DNA of 64,000 bases from the NCBI RefSeq assembly GCF_003390395.1, contig NZ_QUOV01000001.1:2604001-2668000 (forward strand), read 5' to 3'. The DNA is from Thalassotalea euphylliae. GTDB taxonomy: Bacteria; Pseudomonadota; Gammaproteobacteria; Enterobacterales; Alteromonadaceae. Positions 17,705 through 26,532 of the stretch are shown piece by piece (position 1 is the first letter of the stretch; every line of letters begins with the position of its first letter). The notes under the pieces are model-generated. The model did not search any database and was not told the DNA's origin. It was given only the letters and a program-made list of their open reading frames with translations. The translations under genes were made by a program, and so were the position numbers.

Positions 17705-18745
17705 ATGAAAGCAATGCGTATTTGGTTTGTCAGCTCACTTGGGTTGGCACTGAGCATGATTTTTGACTGGAACTACGGGTTCTTGGCCGTACTCATTCCA
17801 GCCTTTGTGCTTAACTTAGAAAAAGGTTTTGGCCTGCCATTCATTGTCATGCTGGTGTTTTCCATCATTTTTGGCTCAGCCGAGGCAACCATTATTCTCG
17901 AGTTATTCCAAGCGCACCCGTTATTACTCACCGGCGCAGTTGCCATCTTTATGCTTATCAAATGTATTGCCATGATGCACCAAATTACTTACTTATTTGG
18001 TTTTATGGGGATCTTTATTGGCTCTATGGTGTTTAACTACGCCAGCTATGACTACTTTGATATTACCGATTTTAATATCAACATGTGGATTATCGCACTC
18101 ATTAGTGTCTTCAACTATTTACTTGCGCACTGGCTGTTTCCTGATCCCAAGGGCACTGAACCTGTGCCAGAAGAAGACCCTTTTGCCGCTAAAACGGAAG
18201 CGGAAAAAATTGCACAAGTTGCAATGGGCTGGATAGTTGCCATGAGCTTGTTCTTTGTTTTCCAAACTATGGATCTGATTGATTCACTACCAGTACTTGT
18301 CTCAGTGGTTATCATGCTGTCGCCGCTGAGTCTGCAAGGTGGTATTGGCGTTGGCAAAGTGCGTGTTATTGGCACGGCATTAGGTTGTATTATGGGGCTT
18401 ATCCTGCATGTAATGCTAGGCAAATGGATAAATAACCCACTGCTATTCTGGCTTGGTTTCACTATTTTGATGGGCGTGATTAGCCTGCTATTTAACAAAG
18501 GCATGATCCCATCAGCGATAGGCTTTTCAGCAACATCGGCATTTTCTGTTCCGTTGACAACTGCATTTATTCCAGGTCAGCAAGATGCGACCTTCTCAAT
18601 ACTCTATCGCTTTAGCTCTATCTTTGTTGGTGTTGTCGTTTTGGTCATGGTGATGACCATTGCCCACCAAAGCATTAACAAGTTTATTATTGGCCCTAAG
18701 CAAAAGCGTGCAGCGCGCAAGCTTGGCGATAACAAGCCAGCTTAG
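17705..18745 (+). CDS. DUF2955 / FUSC-like inner-membrane efflux protein
   Basis: A 346-residue multi-spanning protein with about eight to ten hydrophobic segments in two halves and a charged cytoplasmic stretch near residues 145-175 (DPKGTEPVPEEDPFAAKTEAEK). It resembles the DUF2955 family, relatives of aromatic-acid exporters that work with HlyD-type adaptors. GGAG precedes the ATG. It is the second gene of the operon starting at 16617. A MITE copy begins 44 bp after the stop. Confidence 0.8.
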   Translation: MKAMRIWFVSSLGLALSMIFDWNYGFLAVLIPAFVLNLEKGFGLPFIVMLVFSIIFGSAEATIILELFQAHPLLLTGAVAIFMLIKCIAMMHQITYLFGFMGIFIGSMVFNYASYDYFDITDFNINMWIIALISVFNYLLAHWLFPDPKGTEPVPEEDPFAAKTEAEKIAQVAMGWIVAMSLFFVFQTMDLIDSLPVLVSVVIMLSPLSLQGGIGVGKVRVIGTALGCIMGLILHVMLGKWINNPLLFWLGFTILMGVISLLFNKGMIPSAIGFSATSAFSVPLTTAFIPGQQDATFSILYRFSSIFVGVVVLVMVMTIAHQSINKFIIGPKQKRAARKLGDNKPA

Positions 18746-18788
18746 CAAATGCTCTGAAAAACGAGTTATAAAACACTTAATATCATTA

Positions 18789-19052
18789 GGGCGTGTTGCT
18801 CTTTCGAGATTGAATTTTGTTCAATCTAAACGCTTTCTGATCGCGGCGCTCGCTTTGTCGCATAGTCGTTCTATGTAAAAATCGAGCAACAATGAGCAGG
18901 AAGCGTTTAGATAAACCCGCAGGGCAGTGTCTGTTTGAGTTTTCTACTATGTTGGCACTTATTTATGGAGAATGACTACACTGCACAAGTGCCGCCTTGT
19001 ATAAAGCCCAAACAGACTGCTGCAAAAACACCCCTGAAAGGTCAACACGCCC
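18789..19052. mobile_element. MITE copy 2, 264 bp
   Basis: The ends are inverted repeats GGGCGTGTTGCTCTTTC and the complement of GGGCGTGTTGACCTTTC. It is a near-identical copy of the element at 4368-4678 without its 47-bp internal segment. No clear 8-bp target duplication is seen (TATCATTA on the left, TAATTTAA on the right), so this copy may be older or rearranged. It lies between the efflux operon and the terminator of the Old Yellow Enzyme gene and interrupts nothing recognisable. Confidence 0.88.
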
Positions 19053-19064
19053 TAATTTAAAGGT

Positions 19065-19095
19065 AAAAAAGCGAACTTAATTGTTCGCCTTTTTT
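19065..19095. terminator. Terminator between the efflux operon and the OYE gene
   Basis: GCGAAC and GTTCGC pair around a 6-nt loop, flanked by A6 on the left and T6 on the right, so it can work in both directions. Confidence 0.75.
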
Positions 19096-19122
19096 GTACT
19101 ACCTAAGTTAAAACGGACTAAC

Positions 19123-20286
19123 TTAAACGGCTTGTGCATCAAGCTCTTTGTTGCTACACGCATTGTCATTAAAAACAGGGTAATCGGTATAACCAACATC
19201 AGTACCACCGTACATCGTTGTTGGGTCAACAGGGTTTAATGGCCAATTATTAGCGATGCGTGCTGGTAAATCGGGGTTAGCAATAAAACCTCGACCAAAG
19301 CCAAAAATATCACCCAGATTTTTCGCTAACATTTGCTCCGCTCGTTTCGCGGTATATTTGCCAGCATACATCACCAAGCCGTCAAAGTTATCTCGAACAC
19401 CTTGGTAAAACGCGTCTGGTAAACCTGAAGCCTCATCCCAGTCAGCTTCAGCGAGTGATACATAAGCTATACCAATGTTGTTAACTGTTTTCACTGCCTC
19501 GATATAAGTCTGCTGAGGATCACTTTCGACTAACCCAAGGTACACCCTATCTTCAGTGGTGCTTTCAAACAATGGCGCAAAGCGAACGCCGACTTTATCA
19601 GGCCCCATGACATCAGCAACCGCTTGAGTGATTTCTTTCAAGAAGCACAATCGATTTTCCAAACTACCACCGTATTTATCGGTGCGCTGATTGGTATGCT
19701 CAGAAATAAATTGGTTGACGAGGTAACCATTGGCACAATGCAATTCAACACCGTCAAAACCCGCCTCTTTCGCGTTTATCGCTGCTTGTTTGTACAGGCC
19801 AACAAGTTCTTCTACTTCGCTGGTCGATAGTGCTCTTGGCTGGCTTGGTTCAGCTAATGCGCCTTGACCTGGGGCAGTTTCAATGAAAACGCTTACTGCA
19901 TCTGCGCGAATTGCAGACGGTGCGACAGGCGCATCACCATTTGGCTGAAGCGATGTATGCGAAACACGGCCAACGTGCCAAAGCTGCGCGAATATTGTAC
20001 CGCCAGCTTGGTGCACGGCATCCGTCACTAAGCGCCAACCAGCAACTTGGGCTTCACTATAAATACCAGGTGTCCAAGCATAGCCTTGACCACGAGGTTC
20101 AATCTGAGTTCCTTCGGTAACCATAAAGCCGGCGCCAGCACGTTGAGTGTAATATTCCGCCATAAGCTGGTTGGGAATATCACCCGGTTGTGAGCTGCGA
20201 GAACGGGTTAATGGAGGCAGTACAATACGGTTGCGTAATGAGTATGGCCCTAAATTAACAGAGCTAAATAATGAGGAATGCTGCAT
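19123..20286 (-). CDS. Old Yellow Enzyme-type alkene reductase (NemA-like)
   Basis: A 387-residue FMN-dependent TIM-barrel oxidoreductase that reduces activated alkenes, nitro-esters or quinones with NAD(P)H. Hallmarks are VLPPLTRSRS near residue 24, the substrate-binding His/Asn pair in ELHCANGYLVNQF, TDKYGGSLENR, VGVRFAPLFE, and the FMN-phosphate site IFGFGRGFIANPDL. The ATG at 20286 follows AGGAAA at a good distance and matches the usual family start, whereas the frame from 20331 adds an odd leader. A LysR gene diverges 75 bp away and probably controls it. Confidence 0.92.
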   Translation of the reverse strand: MQHSSLFSSVNLGPYSLRNRIVLPPLTRSRSSQPGDIPNQLMAEYYTQRAGAGFMVTEGTQIEPRGQGYAWTPGIYSEAQVAGWRLVTDAVHQAGGTIFAQLWHVGRVSHTSLQPNGDAPVAPSAIRADAVSVFIETAPGQGALAEPSQPRALSTSEVEELVGLYKQAAINAKEAGFDGVELHCANGYLVNQFISEHTNQRTDKYGGSLENRLCFLKEITQAVADVMGPDKVGVRFAPLFESTTEDRVYLGLVESDPQQTYIEAVKTVNNIGIAYVSLAEADWDEASGLPDAFYQGVRDNFDGLVMYAGKYTAKRAEQMLAKNLGDIFGFGRGFIANPDLPARIANNWPLNPVDPTTMYGGTDVGYTDYPVFNDNACSNKELDAQAV

Positions 20287-20361
20287 TTTATTTCCTGTAG
20301 CGAATTTTGTATGGAATTTTAGATTCGCCAAGATACAATTAAAAACAACTATTAACTGTTA

Positions 20362-21264
20362 GTGATACAAGTGAATCTTTTATCTAAAATCGATATTCGA
20401 CAATTGCAAGTGCTCAAAGCACTACTGGAAAAGCGCAACCTGTCAAAAGTAGCAGACCAACTTGGCATCAGTCAGCAAGCGGTAAGCGAACAACTAAAGA
20501 AGCTTCGCCACAATTTTGATGATCGCTTATTTATACGCACCAGTAATGGTGTTGTGCCAACGCCTTTCGCGCAATCACTGCAAGTAAAAGTGACTAGAGC
20601 ACTGGCGAGCATTGAAGATCTTTTGGTCGCAGAAGAGTTCGACCCAAAAACCATTAGTACAACATTTACGATCTGCTCTACTGATCTTGAGCAAACCGTC
20701 ATACTGCCAAAATTTCTTACCCTATTGCGCAAACATGCGCCCAAGGTGAAGCTGGCAGTAAAAACATTAAGCCTGGATGATATCGACTCTAGTTTGCTTA
20801 CCGGCAAGGTGGATTTGGTAATAACTAACCCGATGTTTGCACCGAATAACTACCCGAGCACAACGCTTTATCAAGAGCAATATTTATGTGTTGCCTCGAA
20901 AGATAACCAAGATATAGCTGTTCAGTCGAGTATTAGTGATGTCGCAAAAATCCCTCAACTGGTAGTGTCACCATCAAGAGGAGAGTTTAGTGGCGCAGCC
21001 AATAAATGGTTTGCCGATCAAGGTCACCCGAGAAATGTCGTACTTTCTGTACCAACCTTTACCGCAGCTAAGGCATGTATTGCGCATAGTGATTTATGTG
21101 GATTTATACCTGCTCGCTTACTACCCGATCCAACGTTGAAAATTATTAGTTTAGACAAACAAGTCCCGGGATTTGATGTCATTGCCGTATGGCATCAACG
21201 TTCAAGCCAAGACAAACTGCATACGTATATTCGCGAACTACTAATGCAAGCTGCGAGTGAATAG
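20362..21264 (+). CDS. LysR-family regulator divergent from the OYE gene
   Basis: A 300-residue LysR protein. The helix-turn-helix at 10-65 contains LSKVADQLGISQQAVSEQLKKLR, followed by the effector-binding domain. The start is GTG at 20362, with a second in-frame GTG at 20371. Neither has a good ribosome site, so the exact start is uncertain. Position back-to-back with the alkene reductase suggests that it senses an electrophile or quinone and controls that gene; this is inference. Confidence 0.88.
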   Translation: MIQVNLLSKIDIRQLQVLKALLEKRNLSKVADQLGISQQAVSEQLKKLRHNFDDRLFIRTSNGVVPTPFAQSLQVKVTRALASIEDLLVAEEFDPKTISTTFTICSTDLEQTVILPKFLTLLRKHAPKVKLAVKTLSLDDIDSSLLTGKVDLVITNPMFAPNNYPSTTLYQEQYLCVASKDNQDIAVQSSISDVAKIPQLVVSPSRGEFSGAANKWFADQGHPRNVVLSVPTFTAAKACIAHSDLCGFIPARLLPDPTLKIISLDKQVPGFDVIAVWHQRSSQDKLHTYIRELLMQAASE

Positions 21265-21373
21265 ACTAATTGGTGCAGTGTGCATCAAAGAAAACAGCAT
21301 ACTCGTCATTACTGTTTGTAGTTTCGTTAACAGGCATTAATTTCCATGCACTGCCAGTTCACACGAATTTCTG

Positions 21374-23467
21374 CTAGGCCTCGGTTAGCAAAGACTTTTC
21401 TAGGAAGGTTTCGGTAAGCTGCTGAGCGGTTAGCGGTCGATGCAAATAGTAGCCTTGAACAAAGTCACAGCCGTGTTTGCTGAGAAAATCTAGCTGTGCT
21501 TGGTTCTCTACACATTCAGCGACCAGTTTTAACTTCAAACTATGGGCAAGCAAGATCGTAGAACAGGCGATCCCACGACTTGACTCGTTTTCCTCTAAGT
21601 CATTCACAAACATACCATCGAGCTTTAAGGTATCAACGGGCAGGTTTTTCAAATACTGTAGCGAAGAATAGCCAGTACCAAAGTCGTCTATGGCAATGCG
21701 AATACCTAGCGCTTGTAATCGCTTTAGCTGAATGATGGTTGTGGTTGAATGGTCTAAAAACACGTCTTCAGTAATTTCTAGCTCTAGCTGATGATAACCA
21801 ATCCCAGCTCGGCTCACTTGTGCTTGGATAAAGTGATATAAGTCAGGCGCAAGTAGGTGGCTAGAAGAAATGTTTATGCCGACCACTAAGTCGGTAACGT
21901 CTTGTTCACGCCATTTTTTAAGCTGTTGGCAAACACTCGCGATGACCCATTTGCCAAGTTCATTAATATAACCAATCTCTTCCGCGACAGGGATAAAGTC
22001 AGCAGGGCTCACTCTGCCAAGTTGAGGATTGTGCCAGCGCAACAAGGCTTCTGCTTTTCGATAGCCACCATTACTCAGGGATACCTGAGGCTGATACACG
22101 AGATAAAATTCATTGTTCGCTACCGCACTGCGAAGATTATTTTCAAGCTCAAGCCGCTTGTACGACAATACATTCATGTCCTTGTTATACAAACTATAGT
22201 TGCCAGGGCCTTTCGCTTTAGCGAAGTACATGCTGGCATCAGCATTTTTCAGCAGTGTTGTGCTATCTTCGCCATGTTCGGGGTAAATACCCACACCAAC
22301 ACTTGTGCTAACGTGCAACTCCCTGTCTTGCAGTTTAACTGGCTGAGCAAACAGTTCATTGATCAAGTGAGCAATATTCGTTGCCTCTGCTTCATGGGGC
22401 AACTGCTCAATTAAATAAACAAACTCATCACCACCAAGTCGTGCCACCACATCAGAGCTTCTGCAAGTTTGCTGGCTTAGTCGAGACAAGCGACTGGCTA
22501 TTTTCTGCAATAGTTGATCGCCGACGTTATGCCCTAAGCTATCGTTGATGATTTTAAAGCGATCAATATCCATAAATAGCACGGCAAGCTGATGGCCGTT
22601 ACTTTTTGCCCTTGAAATCGCGTCATCTAGTCGTGCCATCAACAAATGGCGATTAGGCAACTGAGTCAGCGAGTCAAAATTGGCCTGCGTATACAATTGC
22701 TTGGTGCGCTCATCGACTAATTTTTGTAGATTGTCACTGTGTTGCGTTAGCTTGTCTTCGCGCTCTTGCACGACATCAAGCATATGATTAAAACCATTGG
22801 CTAGGGTTGAAAACTCATCTTGGCTCGTTAAGCTAAGTCGCCCTTGATAATCTTTTTTCTCACCTATTTGTTCTACGTGCTCTACCATCGATGCCAACGG
22901 TACAGTAATAATCCGCTGTAACAGCCGTGCAAGCACGTAGGTCAAAAGTAAACTCAATAGCAAAACGCTCAGAATAACCTTTTGATAATACGCTCGTTTA
23001 TCGTTAATTTTGTCAACATTGGCGCGAATATACACATGCCCAAGCAATTCACCTTCAAGTGTTACTGGCTCAACCACATCAAAGTAGTTTGCCATCATCA
23101 TCGGGCTATTGTTGAGGTTTAGTGTCGCCGGCTTTAGCTGGGTATTTTTATCAGATTCGGCAAACAAAGTATTGTCAGCAAGCAATACTGCGACGTATTC
23201 AATACCGTTCTTATTGTTGATTAACCGCAGGGTATCGCGCACGGTTGGCTGATCGTTAAAGGCAAGTGCAGACTCAATCGTAGCGCTTATCAAAGATGCC
23301 TGTATTTGCACAGTACTAATTTCTGACGCTTCTATCTGCTTAATTTCGTGACGGTAAATAAACAATGTTGAGCTGGTTAGCACAATCATGCTAATGAGCA
23401 TCATCATAAGGCTCAACTTATAGCGAATGGATAAACGTCGAATTTTGTTTAGCACTGCTGACAACAC
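21374..23467 (-). CDS. Membrane GGDEF-EAL c-di-GMP enzyme with HAMP (YfiN-like N-terminus)
   Basis: A 697-residue protein. TM1 at about 17-37, a periplasmic domain to about 160 (resembling CHASE8), TM2 at about 163-185, HAMP to about 240 and a short coiled coil. The GGDEF domain has the intact RLGGDEF site at 343-349 and an RSSD inhibitory I-site at 336-339. The EAL domain follows, with EALLRW at 473-478, LEITEDVF, IDDFGTGYSSL and ECVENQ, so all catalytic residues of both activities are present. GTG start with AAGGAACG eight bases before. It lies 12 bp after yfiR-like. YfiN proteins normally lack EAL, so this is a bifunctional variant. Confidence 0.93.
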   Translation of the reverse strand: MLSAVLNKIRRLSIRYKLSLMMMLISMIVLTSSTLFIYRHEIKQIEASEISTVQIQASLISATIESALAFNDQPTVRDTLRLINNKNGIEYVAVLLADNTLFAESDKNTQLKPATLNLNNSPMMMANYFDVVEPVTLEGELLGHVYIRANVDKINDKRAYYQKVILSVLLLSLLLTYVLARLLQRIITVPLASMVEHVEQIGEKKDYQGRLSLTSQDEFSTLANGFNHMLDVVQEREDKLTQHSDNLQKLVDERTKQLYTQANFDSLTQLPNRHLLMARLDDAISRAKSNGHQLAVLFMDIDRFKIINDSLGHNVGDQLLQKIASRLSRLSQQTCRSSDVVARLGGDEFVYLIEQLPHEAEATNIAHLINELFAQPVKLQDRELHVSTSVGVGIYPEHGEDSTTLLKNADASMYFAKAKGPGNYSLYNKDMNVLSYKRLELENNLRSAVANNEFYLVYQPQVSLSNGGYRKAEALLRWHNPQLGRVSPADFIPVAEEIGYINELGKWVIASVCQQLKKWREQDVTDLVVGINISSSHLLAPDLYHFIQAQVSRAGIGYHQLELEITEDVFLDHSTTTIIQLKRLQALGIRIAIDDFGTGYSSLQYLKNLPVDTLKLDGMFVNDLEENESSRGIACSTILLAHSLKLKLVAECVENQAQLDFLSKHGCDFVQGYYLHRPLTAQQLTETFLEKSLLTEA

Positions 23468-23479
23468 AATCTCGTTCCT

Positions 23480-24022
23480 TTATCGTCCAGTAATTTTCGC
23501 TAGTTTTAACAGTTGAGAGCTCATTGCGAGCCCTTGCTGCTTCACTTTGGCTAAATTAATCTCAAATTTTAGCCTGCTTTGTGCCAAATAGAAGTTCACC
23601 ATTCCACCCGCATCGATAAAGTCTTCATGTTGGCCGACAAGCAATACTCGCTGTTGTGTGGCCAGATATTCAGCACTTGGCAAACCACTAAAAAAAGCAA
23701 GGTGGCATCGTTCAAGGCTCTCGCCTTGTGAAATACGATGAATTTGTATACTAGTTGATGCGCCTTTTGCCACTTTCGCGGCAAGTACCTGATCAATAAA
23801 GCCACCAAACATATCGTCACCGACTAAGCACAAGTGAATTTCACTAGAGTTATCTGTCCACTGCACATAGCTAGGTAATTGCAATAAGAAGCCAGCCATT
23901 ACCTGATATTTTGTGCTAATTTCATCATTAGCACTTGAGTGCGTCAGCGGTGCTAGCGCTAAAATTAACGCGAATATTGCTAACCTAACGTTTTGAAAGC
24001 GTTGAGTAATTAACTGAAACAT
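23480..24022 (-). CDS. YfiR-family periplasmic regulator (DUF4154)
   Basis: A 180-residue protein with a signal peptide (about residues 1-31) and the YfiR-type domain: STKYQVMAGFLLQLPSYVQW, the VGDD turn and a C-terminal VNFYLAQSRLKFEINLAKVKQQGLAMSSQLLKLAKI. In Pseudomonas, YfiR is a periplasmic repressor of the diguanylate cyclase YfiN, releasing it under reducing or envelope stress. The next gene encodes a membrane GGDEF-EAL protein with a periplasmic sensor domain, so the same interaction is likely here. Two cysteines (HLCLVG and ERCHLA) could form the redox-sensing disulfide. Confidence 0.88.
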   Translation of the reverse strand: MFQLITQRFQNVRLAIFALILALAPLTHSSANDEISTKYQVMAGFLLQLPSYVQWTDNSSEIHLCLVGDDMFGGFIDQVLAAKVAKGASTSIQIHRISQGESLERCHLAFFSGLPSAEYLATQQRVLLVGQHEDFIDAGGMVNFYLAQSRLKFEINLAKVKQQGLAMSSQLLKLAKITGR

Positions 24023-24060
24023 GAAATAGCGAGCGTTGTGCCGTATAAAATTAGTGATAA

Positions 24061-25125
24061 TTAGAACTCAGTTTGCCAACGCACTGCCGCATTGCCTTTT
24101 TCTTTGGTTTGAACACCGTTTAGCGATTGATAAACTGGCAAGCTATATTCCAAAGAAATTGTATGATCTGCTAACGTAAACTCTACGCCAGCCGCCGTAT
24201 TCACTTGGCGACCACCATAGTTATTCGGATTCGTAATATTGGCGGGATAAGGGAAAGGACCTGGTACCGTTATTTCATCATCACGGCCATTAATGCTGCC
24301 CCAATCGTGATAACTAACTTTGGCAAACGGCTGAACGCTATCGTTGATTGCTAAGCGTGCCCAAGTAGATAACGCAAATCGATTACCTAAACGGTAATCG
24401 CGATCGTTCTTACCTGTTCTTAGTTTTACAAATAAGTCAGCACCCAAGCGCCAATCTCCAAGCGTGTGCTGATAGCCTAAGCCACCGACAAAGTCCCAAG
24501 TACCCGAGCCAAGCTGCATCGTATAAGGCAGCTGTTGGTCACCAGCAGCCCTTGGGGTATCCCCTTTTTGATCAATCGATCCGGTTGGCAATGAAACACC
24601 AACTGAATAGGTAATTTGACGCGCTAAATCACGGAATAACACTGCTTTATAATCAATTGCCAAATCACCTAACCCCTGTGAATCAATGGTAAATTCAGGG
24701 TAGCTGGGCACAATGCTGATATGATCTGTACTTTGGCGGATCAGTGGAATGGATAAACCAATCGATTGATTTTCATCGATGCGATAAGCCAGCTGTGAGA
24801 TCACTGCTTCTTGCGTAATCACGGTTGGTAATATCGGGTAGTTACTGTCAGTGCGAACTTCTACAGGACGAAATAACACCTCTTCATTGCTCAAGTCGGT
24901 GCTACCAGTCATGTAACCATCTAAACGCATTTGTTTATATAACACGCTTGCTTGCCAACGTTTATTTAACGTAGCTGCATCTTCAATGGTCAGCGAAAGT
25001 AACTGCTGCAAACTCATGTCAGCCATTTCTGACGGGGTATTTGCATGCAGTTGAAAAGAAGTTACTGACGATGCCAATAACAAAGGAACAACAACTTTTA
25101 AAGTAGAACTACAAGGATAATCCAT
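24061..25125 (-). CDS. Outer-membrane beta-barrel protein (transporter-like), first gene of the YfiR operon
   Basis: A 354-residue protein with a signal peptide ending near residue 29. The segment MSLQQLLSLTIEDAATLNKRWQ resembles the short motif that precedes the barrel in some TonB-type and meta-pathway-associated outer-membrane proteins. The rest alternates hydrophobic and polar residues and ends AAVRWQTEF, with the terminal Phe typical of BAM substrates. It resembles Phenol_MetA_deg-type barrels, but the match is weak. It is 38 bp before the YfiR gene, replacing the OmpA-like YfiB expected in Pseudomonas. No ligand can be assigned. Confidence 0.65.
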   Translation of the reverse strand: MDYPCSSTLKVVVPLLLASSVTSFQLHANTPSEMADMSLQQLLSLTIEDAATLNKRWQASVLYKQMRLDGYMTGSTDLSNEEVLFRPVEVRTDSNYPILPTVITQEAVISQLAYRIDENQSIGLSIPLIRQSTDHISIVPSYPEFTIDSQGLGDLAIDYKAVLFRDLARQITYSVGVSLPTGSIDQKGDTPRAAGDQQLPYTMQLGSGTWDFVGGLGYQHTLGDWRLGADLFVKLRTGKNDRDYRLGNRFALSTWARLAINDSVQPFAKVSYHDWGSINGRDDEITVPGPFPYPANITNPNNYGGRQVNTAAGVEFTLADHTISLEYSLPVYQSLNGVQTKEKGNAAVRWQTEF

Positions 25126-25575
25126 TATATATCCATCACACTTTTTAAATGACGACAGTCCAGTACTTAATTGCCATTGAGCACACTAGCACTTGAACAC
25201 GAGTTGCAAATTATAAATTTTTTGAGTATTTATTCAAATCATACCTGTTAGCGCTTTCAATGCGTCTTCAAAACACTAATTCATATCGTTTTTTCCGCAT
25301 AGATTTGTTTCACACATACATAAAAGTGGAACAGTAGACAGGCGATATCGCTTAATAATTTCGCCACTAATGCAATTCACAGATAAAAGTGCTCACAAGT
25401 CACACAATCTTACAGATTCAATCGTTGAATTGCATATAATAAGAGGCTGTCACGACATCTCGAACCAAAATGCGAATACTGCATTTGCGCAAGGCAAAGC
25501 TCGCAGCCTAACGCTGTTGGTTTAGTCACACAAATCAGATACTAAAATTGAACATTAACCTAAAACATACGATCG
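25126..25575. other. Intergenic region between the outer-membrane protein gene and the TauE/SafE gene
   Basis: 450 bp without a convincing ORF. It must contain two divergent promoters. A short hairpin (AAATGC with GCATTT, 7-nt loop) is near 25470. No other feature is recognised. Confidence 0.5.
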
Positions 25576-26298
25576 ATGGAATATAACCTAGTAACCTTAT
25601 TATTAATTAACCTAGTGGTATTCTTTGGCAGCTTACTGCAAGGACTTATAGGCTATGGCGTCGGAATGTTCTGTGCTCCTTTACTGTTTTTAATCAGCCC
25701 AACACTGGTGCCCGCACCGCTGATTTTAATTTCTACCGTACTCACCCTTATGATGATGGTAAGAGACAAAAGTCATTTACAGTTTGATCAAGTGTCTTGG
25801 GCAATGAAAGGTGGCTTTGTCGGCACAGTTCTGGCGGGGTTAGTATTGAAAATTGCCACGAAAGATCAGTTTGAATTGTTCTTTGGGCTGTTGATCTTAA
25901 CAGCAGTACTAATTTCACTGCTCGGCTTTAAGCCTAAGGTTAATAAACGCAACAATGTTATTGCTGGCTTTACCTCAGGCTTTATGGGCACATTAACGGC
26001 TGTGGGCGGCCCGCCAATCGCCCTGCTTTACCAGCATGGCGCGATTAAAAATATTATCGCCAACTTAACCGCATTTTTCTTGTTTTTAAATTTCGTTGCG
26101 ATTATTACGCTTGCCAGTATTGGTGAAATAACCTTTGAAACACTAAAAATCGTTGCTATTGCGACACCCGGTGTTGCTCTAGGTTTATATACTTCCACTA
26201 AATTCCAAGGCATTGTCAAAGCGCATTTAGCGCAGCGCTGGATACTGGTGTTAAGCGCAATTACTGCCGTGATTGCAATTGTTAGGTCTTTTTATTAG
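25576..26298 (+). CDS. TauE/SafE-family sulfite exporter-like membrane protein
   Basis: A 240-residue integral membrane protein with about eight hydrophobic segments in two homologous halves. Typical signatures are GSLLQGLIGYGVGMFCAPLLFLI near residues 14-36 and GFTSGFMGTLTAVGGPPIALLY near 132-153. The family exports sulfite, sulfoacetate or other organosulfur anions, and many members are uncharacterised. No sulfur metabolism gene adjoins it, so the substrate is open. The start has no obvious ribosome site. Confidence 0.88.
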   Translation: MEYNLVTLLLINLVVFFGSLLQGLIGYGVGMFCAPLLFLISPTLVPAPLILISTVLTLMMMVRDKSHLQFDQVSWAMKGGFVGTVLAGLVLKIATKDQFELFFGLLILTAVLISLLGFKPKVNKRNNVIAGFTSGFMGTLTAVGGPPIALLYQHGAIKNIIANLTAFFLFLNFVAIITLASIGEITFETLKIVAIATPGVALGLYTSTKFQGIVKAHLAQRWILVLSAITAVIAIVRSFY

Positions 26299-26532
26299 CT
26301 TTGAAGGTAAACTTATCGCTTAATAAATTAGGGAAATAGTAGAGTAGCGAATACTTTAGGCAGTTTCTCGGTCTAGTGAATCAAATCTTAATGACTTTAT
26401 ATTACTCGGCGACTCGTTAATGGCTTGCGCATAGCCCAATGAAATTAACTTAGCTAAAGTGAAATTACCTAGAGTGATATAAAGTAAAGTGCTAATTTAT
26501 CTAGTTCAAAAGCGAATTTTCAAAGTTACCCT

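Noticed and set aside
21902..22414. 170-codon frame antisense to the GGDEF-EAL gene
   Set aside because: No homology or ribosome site; it is the shadow of the conserved GGDEF-EAL coding strand.
25440..25520. Possible small RNA or attenuator in the OMP-TauE gap
   Set aside because: Only a six-base-pair stem with a seven-base loop is seen, with no T run and no second copy.
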